From the NCBI GenBank assembly GCA_032164245.1, contig JAVMKO010000003.1, positions 85,542,390-85,606,389 on the forward strand: a stretch of 64,000 nucleotides of DNA, in the 5' to 3' direction. The translations under genes and the position numbers were made by a program. The DNA comes from Sternotherus odoratus (lineage: Eukaryota; Chordata; Testudines; Kinosternidae). This document shows positions 55,735 to 64,000 of the stretch, piece by piece (the stretch's first letter is position 1; the number at the start of each line of letters is the position of its first letter). Under the pieces are notes generated by a model that had not been told where the DNA came from, ran no database searches, and saw only the letters and a program-made list of their open reading frames with translations.

Positions 55735-55860
55735 TTGATTCCATTTGTGCTCTGCTACATACCTCCTGTGTAACCTTGGGGCAAATTGCTTAACTGCTCT
55801 GTGCCTTGATATTGTCATCTGTAAAATGGTGAAAATACTTATGTACCTCGCAGTGAAGTT
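55735..55860 (+). repeat. MIR-type relic joined to a CR1 copy
   Basis: 'gtgctctgctacatacctcctgtgtaaccttggggcaaattgctt' followed by 'tcatctgtaaaatggtgaaaatac' is MIR order on the + strand. It stops where CR1 sequence begins (about 55875), so the LINE inserted into or beside it. Confidence 0.65.
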
Positions 55861-55874
55861 GAGGATTAATTCAC

Positions 55875-56720
55875 TGGAATTCAAGACGATCGTGACAAAT
55901 TGGAGAATTGGTTTGAAAGCAACAAGATGAAATTCAATGAAGACAAGTGCAAAGTACTTCACTTAGGAAGGAAAAATCAAATGAACTACAAAATGGGGAA
56001 TAACTGAAACTAGCCAATAGTACTACTGAAAACAATCTGGGAGTTATAGTGAATCACAAATTTAATATGAGTCAACAGTGTGATGTAGTTACAAAAAAGG
56101 TCAATATAATTCTGGGGTTTATTAATGGGAGTGTTGTATATCAGTCATGGGAAGTAATTGTCCCATTCTACTCAGCACTGGTGAGGCCTCAGCTCGAATA
56201 CAGTGTCCAGTTCTGAGTACCACACTTTAGCAAAGATGTGGCCAAACTGGAGAGATTCCACAGGAAAACAACAAAGATGATGAAAGGTTCAGAAAACCTG
56301 ACATCTGAGGAACAGAAAACAAAAAACAAAAAACTGGGCATGTTTAATCTTGAGAAAAGAAGTTTGAGGGGGAACCTTATTACAGTCTTCAAGTATGTTA
56401 AAGGCTGTTACACAGAGGATGGTGATCAATTGTTCTCCATTTCCACTGAAGGTAGAAGAAGAAATGGGCTTCATCTACAGCAAGGGAGATTTAGGGTAGA
56501 TATTAGAAAAAACTTCCCAAGTACAAGTGTCAGGACACAAGGGTAGTTAAGCTCTGAAATAGGTTTCCAAGGGAGGTTGTGGAATCCCCCTCACTGGAGG
56601 TTTTTAAGAACAGGTTGGACAAACACCTGTCAGGGAAGATTCACTTGGTCCTACCTGAGCACAGGGGACTAGACTTGGTGATTTCTTCAGGTCCCTTTGC
56701 TCCCTACATGTCTATGATTC
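55875..56720 (+). mobile_element. CR1 LINE 3' end, 5'-truncated
   Basis: Starts in the RT (WFESNKMKFNEDKCKVLHLGRK) and runs through VRPQLEYSVQF-like text, then RKTTKMMKGSENLTSEE, KLGMFNLEKRSLRGNLITVFKYVKG. The 3' UTR follows: 'gaggttgtggaatccccctcactggaggtttttaag' and 'aacaggttggacaaacacctgtcagg'. It ends 'ctacatgtctatgattcc', close to the ATTCTATG-type CR1 terminus. Several stops and an 'aaaaacaaaaaac' insertion show it is dead. 5' truncation is normal for this family. Confidence 0.9.
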
Positions 56721-56756
56721 CATTATTAATATTTGCAAGATGCTTTCATATTACTG

Positions 56757-56946
56757 GAGATATACCTATCTCATAGAACTGGAAGGACCTTGCAAGGTCA
56801 TCAAGTCTAGTTCCCTGCCTTCACTAGCAGAGCCAAGTACTGTCCCGACAGATTTTTTGCCCCAGATTCCTAAATGGCCCCCTCAAGGATTGAACTCACA
56901 ACCCTGGGTGTAGCAGGTCAATGCTCAAACCACTGAGCTATCCTCC
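56757..56946 (-). mobile_element. Turtle tRNA-derived Pol III SINE
   Basis: Minus strand reads a tRNA-like head with box A (TAGCTCAGTGG) and box B-like GTGAGTTCAATCC. Then come 'gagggggccatttaggaatctggggc', 'gggacagtacttggctctgctag', 'gtgaaggcagggaac' and the tail 'gatgaccttgcaaggtccttccagttctatgagataggtatatctcc'. The tail matches the CR1 3' end, which lets the LINE machinery mobilise the SINE. This SINE class was described from hidden-necked turtles and is the best single clue to the host. The copy is full length and little diverged. Confidence 0.9.
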
Positions 56947-57023
56947 TACCACACTTCCCCCACCCCCACATGGGAGGTGCACTATAATCCAAAATATTAT
57001 GTTATCTTTTGCTGTGATAGTAA

Positions 57024-57165
57024 TAGTAACACCTGTAATTCCTTGCTACTTGGGAGGATACGGATGGTGGATCGCTGAGGAGTTCTGGGCTGCTGTGCGA
57101 TATGCCAAGCGGGTGTCTGGTGCTACTGACAGCCTGGCCAGCGGGTACCTGGAGGACTGGCTAGA
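57024..57165 (+). pseudogene. 7SL (SRP) RNA-like pseudogene
   Basis: The sequence follows the 5' part of 7SL RNA: 'agtaacacctgtaattcc', 'gctacttgggagg', 'tggatcgctgaggagttctgggctgctgtgcgatatgcc', then 'gcgggtgtctggtgctac'. In 7SL the same order is GCGCCTGTAATCCC, AGCTACTCGGGAGG, GGATCGCTTGAG, GAGTTCTGGGCTGTAGTGCGCTATGCC, CGGGTGTC. The 5' Alu domain and the start of the S domain are present; beyond about 57165 the match fades. Short deletions (near 57057-57085) and the missing 5' GCCGGGCGCGGT suggest a dead copy. It may be a simple retrocopy or part of a 7SL-derived SINE; I cannot tell from one copy. Confidence 0.7.
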
Positions 57166-57289
57166 ACAACGTCTGATGTGTTGTGATTGGTGCTCGCTCT
57201 GTGAGGGCTGATGGACCAATTAATTAAGTAACAGTCATAGTGTTTATGTGTATTATGGTAGCACCCAGGCTGATATCAAAACCTTATTG

Positions 57290-57490
57290 TGCTTGATGCA
57301 GTACATACCCACAGTGACATTCTCTGCCCTCACAAGCTTCCATTCTAAAAAGAGACAGAGAAAGAGTCAGGGGAAAAGAGGTACAGAGACATGACAATGT
57401 TTATCCAATGTCCCAAAATAAATCAATGGCCAACCTGGGAATAGAATCCCAGTCTCCTGATTCCCAGTATAAAGCAGTCTACCCTCTAAG
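57290..57490 (-). repeat. MIR-type SINE relic
   Basis: Minus orientation: + strand reads 'ctctgccctcacaagcttccattctaaaaag', then 'aaccacctgggaatagaatcccagtctcctgattccc' (here 'ccaacctgggaatagaatcccagtctcctgattccc'), then 'gtctaccctctaagcatactgc'. The amniote MIR layout is clear. Confidence 0.65.
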
Positions 57491-59518
57491 CATACTGCGT
57501 TTCCAAAAGCCACCACCAAATCCAACCCAAAAGTTCACTCTTTCGGTTTAAAACCCCTGCAAAAATCCACGCCAATTATGTTTCATTTAAACAGGCTCTT
57601 TTAATTAAGGATGAGCAAACCAATTAGGATAAAAGAAAAACTGACCCAATTCTTCTCCCCAAACCAAAAGACAATGAGAACCAACCCTGTGCAGAGGTTT
57701 GGGAAAATAAAATGAAAATGTACTACCATTTTGGGATCTTTGTGTTTGTTTATTGCCCTGTATTTTTGCAAGGGTTCTTTGATTTATATGCTCTACAGAT
57801 CAGGGACCTTGCCCATCTTTTCCTGTCTGTAAAGCATCGCAAACACTTGTGGCACTGCATAATCAATAGTCATAAAAATTGTTTCAGCCAGGACCAGAGG
57901 CTAAAGAACCCAGGGCAAAATTTTCAGCCCTGGGTGCATCTCAAAATCCACATTTAAATATTAAGTAAAAGGAGCTTGATTTTCAAAGGTGCTGATCACC
58001 TGCAGTGCCCATTGATGTTAGCAGGACTTATGGGCGCTCAGCACTTCTGAATATAAGGTCACTTCTATTTGGTTGTCTATATATTGATTTAGATGCCTGA
58101 CTTTAGGTCACCAGGTTGGGGAATTCTGGCGGAAAATATTGCAGGAAAGCAGTTATGATAAGATTTACAGTTCAATTAACAGGCTACAAAGGTTTGCACA
58201 ATCACCTGAACGTTTAGTTAAGTCTCTGAACCGAATTAACCCCTGAACATTTTGAAGTTTATCCATCCTTAGTTGTAATTTACTATGCTCTGAAATCTGG
58301 CTGCCTCAGTGCAAATTATATTTTTTAGTGGTTTCAATAACATCCTATATGCAGGGCAGGCAGTCTCTAGAGTGAGTTAAGGATAGCATGTCAGCCTTAA
58401 TTGTCTGACTTAATACTAAATTTCCTTGTTTTTGTGGATTTAAATAAGATTCTTAATGCTACTTGAAGTCCTTTTTGTGGTTCCATTTTAATGCTTTTGT
58501 GCTAAACCTTCCAGAACTTTGTCCTTTCCAGGCAGCAGATACACTGAAACCACTAGTGTCAGAGGGGGAAAAAATGCATTGAAATGTATGAGCGTTTGAA
58601 TGACAGACTGTACTCTTAGCTCAGACATTCATAATATGTGTATTTTATCCTTGCCAGATTGCAATGGTTGCTTTGGAGTAATTGTGGTCCCCATGTATCA
58701 CATCAGTCCATAGTGCCAGAGCCATTATGATTCTAATAGAGATATGCATATTGAAAAAACACACCAAAAAGTCATTTCATATGCACAGCAGCTGGCATTT
58801 ATATGATAATAATGTCTATTTTGATTTTAAAAAAGCGAAAGAAATATCGAACTGAACAGGACTATTAAATTTACTAAGGTGACTGGCTGCAAAATTTCAT
58901 TTAAAAAAATTAAACTTTTTGGCATCCAACTCCAGAGAACCGGTTATTGGCCAGAACATTTCTTTATTCATGAGATATGCTAGATTGGCAGCCCTGGAAC
59001 CTCTGCTTACTAACAGAACAGGTATAGCATCAGCAAAGGCAATACAAGGTTCCCCACACTGCACTAACCAACATGCTTCAGCCTTGACTTTGAGTGCCTG
59101 TCTCTAGGGATAACTCACTCTTTATGTCCACTGAACACTTAACCTCTCTGCTGAGGTTGACAACTGGTGACAACTGTGGTGGTTTTACACCTGGTCATGA
59201 GGTCCTAACTGAGATGCAGTCAATTCATTTCATATAGAGAACTGAACAACATTAATGAATTTTGGTCTGTAACCAACTGATTCCCCTCCTTCCCCCAATA
59301 CCTTGATTCATTCTGTCTGTAAACATGTGTGTATATGCTTAATTCTTATATAGATCCGGGATGGTGCATAGAAAACCCCAACGTTTAACTTAAAATGCTA
59401 GGAAAGACATGTTTGGTACAGAATTATTTAAAGAAATGTACTTTAAGACTCGTCATGTGTCCATCACCATCACATCACAGTGTCTGCAAGTTCACATTTC
59501 ATTACCTACTCACCTACA
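57491..59518. other. Mostly unassigned; one palindromic relic
   Basis: 57974-58060 is palindromic: 'agcttgattttcaaaggtgctgatcacc' mirrors 'ggcgctcagcacttctgaatataaggtc'. 58400-58850 is AT-rich and unique-looking. No gene is visible. Confidence 0.5.
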
Positions 59519-59521
59519 TAA

Positions 59522-59580
<59 letters not shown>

Positions 59581-59582
59581 GA
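59519..59582. repeat. (AAAG)n microsatellite
   Basis: About 15 AAAG units without interruption. The two overlapping ORFs ending KERKKERKKE are coded by the repeat and are not genes. Confidence 0.95.
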
Positions 59583-62390
59583 ATGATGTGGCTATTAGAT
59601 TAGCACAAATACATTCAACAACAGTGGAAAGGGGCTTTACGTTTTGGCACAGGAAACACAAACATACACCTCAGTTTTAAACTTTCAAGGGGATGCTGTT
59701 CAGTCAAGGGAATGCTGAGGCGTTGATGATTGCTACTGACAATGATCCAACAGAGGTTTTGGACTGGGAAGAGGGAATCTAGTGACTGTTACAGCTGCTG
59801 AACAAAGAAACAGAACTTGCTCTTCCAACATATGTTGAACAAATGCCAGAGTGAGTGGGTCACAGACAGATCTTGAAAAGTATTTGAAATTCTAACCTTG
59901 GAAAGCCAAGCCTCTTGGCCTGTGTCTTTACTGCAAGAAACCTTTGCATAGTACAGAAAAAATAATATTAATGGGGGGAGATAAGTAAGCTATTAAAACG
60001 TAAAAATATGATAGATTGTGAAGAGTGGACGATTTAGCTGTGAATATTTAAGAAGTCTGTACCTTAGTAATGTGGTTCTTGATATGAGTAAAAGAAAGAA
60101 AAGGAATTGTGAATGGTCTATCATATATTCAAAGTCAATTTCAGTAGCAGGATGCAAAATTTGTCACCCAGGAAGGATACAGAGAGAGGAATGCTTGCTA
60201 CTAACTGGACACTCAATGTATAGATAGGAGTGTAATATATTGGAACAGAAATGAAAAGACCAGACCTGAATGACTGAGGGAACTGGTAAGAATTAGAATT
60301 AGAAATGAGAAAGAGAACATGGGTTAGAGAGCAAAGCATAGTATAAAACCAAATTAGGAAGCTGTCAAAGAATGGAGAATGCAAAGTCATGCTGGCTGGG
60401 GTGAGGCAGAGTGCCGTGCTGTGAGCGTGTTCTGCTTCACTCCTCTCTCATGTACCCTCTATGTGGATGCTATAGAGTTGGTTATACCCAGTGTTTCCTG
60501 TTAGTGGGGAAATCTAGGGCTTCCCTTTCAGAGAAACTTTTTGCTAGCAGCAGGCAGAGCTGGGGCCAAGAATCTGGTCTAATGTGTATAAGATTAAGAA
60601 CTGTTCCAAGACATATGTTACACCTAAGGAAAAAATAAATAGTTATTAGTAGAATGACAGCCTCAACTCAGACTCTTTAATTTTGTGGATTTAGGGTCAG
60701 GCCCTGAAATTTAGCTTCCTGTATTTAATCTAAATCCCATATGTCAAAAATATTTGTTTCCATATTACTGTACATTTAAAATGAAACAAGGCCCATATAT
60801 ATTTAAGTTATGTTGACAATGTATGATATGAATGAAAGTTTATAAAACATAATGAGATTGACCAATTTTCATTACTTTGTGAATATATTGTGTGTCAGGA
60901 TATATTTCACCTATTTGTATGACCGTGAATGCTGCAACTTCTGCTGTATAAGTAGGACACTTGTGAATACAAAATGCTAATGTGCTGCATCTACATGCCG
61001 GGGAAAGCATTTCTGTATCTCAGAGATGGGATGTCATCTGACTTTAGAAATTGAATTAAAGTAGAGGCTGAAAAAAATGGAAGTAAATCAACATTATTAA
61101 ACTGTATCTCCTAGCACTAATTAAGGCAGCTCCAGTCTATATTTTGGGGAAATGTGATGAGCATTAAAACGGAACAAAATATTTGTTACATTGAAAATTG
61201 ACAATATGCTCATGTTTCATGGAATTAGCTGAATACCAGCTGTGATTTAGAAGAAATCTGATTTCTATCAACTGTACCTATCTACCTAGGTATTTACCTC
61301 TGCTATGGCATGGGATTGCATGCATTATGGATAAAGATAAAAGGCCCAAGATGGATCTGGATTTGGAAAGTTTGGATGGGGGTTTGGAGCTAGGATTTTA
61401 ATCCAATTATAGAACTAGGTTTTAGCTACAACATTTGGATCTGGGTTCAGATTTACAATTCCCACAAAATTTGTGGGCATTTAGATCAGGGATTCTGGTT
61501 GTTGCTAATCTATAATAATCACTTGTATGGAATTATGTTAGGAGGCGATTAGTGGGCTATACAAAAAGCCGAAAGAGGGAGAATGAGGGAGACCATGAGG
61601 AAGGGGCAGGAGAAGTTGGAGCCAACAACTGACCAGCACAGGGAGAGAATGTTCAAAGTGAAAATTACTGAAAGTAGTCTGTTGATGTCATCAGTGTCTG
61701 TTGGTCCCTGCTTGGGTTATTTATTAATTGACCATTTTACTTTATCAAATTATACAGTATTTGGATTATAGCTCATACCTAGCTTATCTGGCATTGCTGC
61801 CTCATAGCTAGTTCACATGCATGAACCCTTTGTTCTTTACAAAGGCCTGAATTAAATTACATTTCTAATTGTATTTCAATGAGAACCATTGTTTTTTAAT
61901 CAACCTTCAGCAATGAATGATTGAAGGAGGTTTAGAAGTCTTGGATTTTCTCAGGATATACTGCAGATGACCTTACATTCTGTGTCCTTGTTTCATTTGA
62001 AAAGAATAATTACTAATCAATAGTGAAGGGCTAGGTGACAAAGTAGGTTAATACACTAGCCTTTTGCCTCTGGAGAGCTCAATTGTAGCTTTAGGTCATA
62101 TGTAACATGGGTTTGGTGGTTTCAGTCTTGTCCCTAGTGGGTGTCTGGCTGTATCACAAAAATCAAGTCACAATTTGATATATGTCACATGGCTGGCAGT
62201 TTCTGCTCAGAGAAGTCCCAAGATTGGAACAATAAGGGTGTTGCAGAGAAGGCAGGATCAGAATGTATTGACATCAGTGTGAGGAAAATACTATACAAGA
62301 CTCTGCCAAAGCATTGTATGTGTATGTACATTATAAGCAGCACAGGTAATGCTACTGATTACTAAAGTTCCCTGACATTTCTCATGATTT
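59583..62390. other. No gene recognised
   Basis: AT-rich, unassigned. 61340-61480 has 'gatctggatttgg' type words repeated with variation, possibly a decayed palindrome. Confidence 0.45.
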
Positions 62391-62394
62391 AATC

Positions 62395-62804
62395 CTGATT
62401 CAGTTTATAATTTTGCCTAAATCTCACCATTCAAGATGATGTTTCCCCTGGGTGGGTGCCTCAGGCTGAATTTTATTTTGAAAGGCTCAGCAAAAATGGT
62501 CCAGCTGTTTCCAGGAATGAGATTGGGGGAAAATATGTTGTTTTGCCCATGTAAAAAAATTCTTACAACTATAGATTTTGTTGAAAAGTTCTAGTGCCTT
62601 TGTGTTTTGGTGCAGGGACTTGAAATTTGGCAGGGACATCACCCTAGTGTCAGAGACATGCTTTTTGCCATCCCAGTGAAAATTCACCCAAATTTGGCCA
62701 AGTTATGAGTCTCTGGAAATTCTCAGTTTGCACATACTTGGTAGAAACTTATTGGAGCTTGAAAGCTAAATTCTCCAAAGGTTCTATTTGCACTGAGCAT
62801 GCTC
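62395..62804. repeat. Probable dispersed repeat, class unknown
   Basis: 'ttggtgcagggacttgaaatttggcagggacatcaccctagtgtcagagacatgc' and 'cccaaatttggccaagttatgag' are phrases I remember as frequent in turtle sequence. I cannot name the class or find its ends. It appears to continue past the hAT MITE at 63082 (to about 63240). Host of that insertion. Confidence 0.35.
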
Positions 62805-62812
62805 CAGCACCT

Positions 62813-63081
62813 CAGGGCCGGCTCACAAGATTTTGGCACTTGAGGCAGGGACCCCATGTCCCCTCGCTTGGGCCAAACTTTGAAAGGTCTCTTGTACCCT
62901 CCTTCCTCCAGCACAGCACTCCACCATCTCTGTGCATCTAGAGCAGAGAGAATACATATGTACCAGCAACAGACACAATTTTCTACACTCTGGGTCCTCG
63001 TTCCCCCCCCCCCCCCAGCCAACCCACAGTCTGGCACCTGAGGCATCTGCCTCATTTTGCCTCATGGTAAGGCCAGCCCTG
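62813..63081. mobile_element. hAT MITE, CAGGGCCGGC type, 269 bp
   Basis: CAGCACCT flanks it at 62805-62812 and 63082-63089 without a mismatch. Left end CAGGGCCGGCTC; right end in reverse CAGGGCTGGCCTTAC. The interior holds a run of 14 Cs (63003-63016). No transposase. Confidence 0.95.
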
Positions 63082-63089
63082 CAGCACCT

Positions 63090-64000
63090 CATAATTTCTA
63101 CACATCCATCTGACCATGCCTGTGACATCCTCACGGACTCACTGAGCAAGCTGTGTCCTGGAGCTGAGCAGGACTTCCCTGCAATTGCTCCTTCCTTCAG
63201 CTGGGGGCAATTGTGGCGCTGGGCAATGGAATAGCTGCGTTCTCAGTGCTCCCCTTGACAGCACCCAGACAGCAAGAAGGAAACTGACATGGACTGACAT
63301 GCAGGGGTGGGGTGAAGAATGGCAGGGGGTTCCAGATTGAAGGGAACCAGAAAGGGAAGGTATAAAAGCCCAGAGCAAGGAAGTGTTCATGTGGATAGGA
63401 GCCAAGGTGCGAGGTGGTGGATAGGAAGGGTAAGGACGGGACAAAGGGGGATAGAATCTGGGCATGAGAGCTGGAAAGGAGTAGGTATGGATAGAAGGAA
63501 AGGGACAGGGACAGAAAGATCTAATCACTAGTGACTAACACTCCTCTTCAGTACCTGGAATTGAATATAGGAGTCCTGAGTTCCTGCATTCTTCTGTTGT
63601 CAGTAAATAGCTGCAAAATTCACTGACAGAGTGTGTGCCTCATTCCCTTCTAGCACCAGTCCACCTGCATAATAACAGCCCATTACTGCTACCAATTACG
63701 CTGTGAGTTCAAGCAGTAGAGATCTGTTCTGTGCATCTAATAGTCAAACCCTGCTGATGACTTTGGGAGTCAATATGATTCCACATGAGAGAATTTCTAT
63801 TCTTTCTTTATTTTGTAAACTAACACATTCTACTAAAACTGTATTAAAAGAATGTTAAGGCTGCAAACCAAGCATTCAAAAGTTAGGAAATTCCAGAATT
63901 AAGGTTGCCTGTGCAACCTTAATTCTGTCCTCTTGTGTATGTGCACTATGCTACAGTCTTTAATGACATGATAATATATTATTTTTTTGAGAGGATCCCT
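63090..64000. other. No gene recognised; one shared repeat
   Basis: 63880-63915 ('ccagaattaaggttgcctgtgcaacc') matches the repeat at 27310-27335 and continues 'ttaattctgtcctcttgtgtatg'. The 63300-63530 stretch is purine-rich with a 70-codon ORF that has no signature. Confidence 0.45.

Noticed and set aside
56757..56946. tRNA gene on the minus strand
   Set aside because: The tRNA-like head is the promoter part of a SINE; it lacks an intact cloverleaf and is followed by the SINE body and CR1-like tail.
59519..59582. Regular AAAG array considered as a CRISPR-like repeat
   Set aside because: A 4-bp unit without spacers; a plain microsatellite.

Overview
The window is nuclear DNA of a vertebrate, most likely a cryptodiran (hidden-necked) turtle. 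This rests on the repeats. There is a tRNA-derived Pol III SINE with a CR1-like tail, of the kind described from hidden-necked turtles. There are CR1 LINEs whose ORF1 has a zinc-finger, coiled-coil and esterase layout, many PIF/Harbinger elements, MIR-type CORE-SINE relics, and retroviral-type solo LTRs. Family names come from recognition, not a database search. I found no host protein-coding exon I can support; the stretch reads as intergenic or deep intronic DNA.

Layout. 1-4970 holds old MIR relics, a GC-rich minisatellite (about 2290-2960) and a foldback MITE (3632-3917). 4985-9967 is an LTR split by a nearly complete 4.5 kb PIF/Harbinger transposon (5045-9565). That transposon carries a HARBI1-type transposase gene (+), a convergent Myb/SANT-like accessory gene (-), and a short + strand ORF inside the accessory gene's intron. 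A second LTR (about 10055-11115) and a CNBP-like zinc-knuckle pseudogene (about 11300-11540, -) follow. 11.5-30 kb is mostly unassigned AT-rich DNA with palindromic MITE relics, a CR1 fragment, a truncated Harbinger end (15065) and a decayed Harbinger transposase copy (about 23470-24484, -). 30.8-35.5 kb holds a hAT-type MITE, two adjacent Harbinger-type MITEs, a CR1 fragment and a 502-bp solo LTR. 40430-41274 is another LTR with a 5-bp target duplication. 42000-44631 is a CR1 LINE with most of ORF2 deleted.

The most intricate region is 48.4-53.7 kb. A minus-strand Tx1-clade L1 LINE (ORF1, endonuclease, linker and reverse transcriptase all recognisable) is broken by a GC-rich hAT MITE, a 1154-bp LTR and a second hAT MITE. 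A third hAT MITE lies at its 5' edge. All four insertions have perfect target-site duplications, so the order of events can be read directly. Next come a CR1 3' end (55.9-56.7 kb), the turtle SINE (56757-56946, -) and a 7SL (SRP) RNA-like pseudogene (about 57024-57165). The last 7 kb is largely unassigned, with an (AAAG)n microsatellite and a further hAT MITE (62813-63081).

The only genes that work together are the Harbinger pair. In this superfamily the DDE transposase and the Myb-like protein cooperate in nuclear import, DNA binding and transposition. Here the transposase carries a stop and a frameshift, and the accessory ORF carries one in-frame stop, so the copy looks recently dead rather than active.
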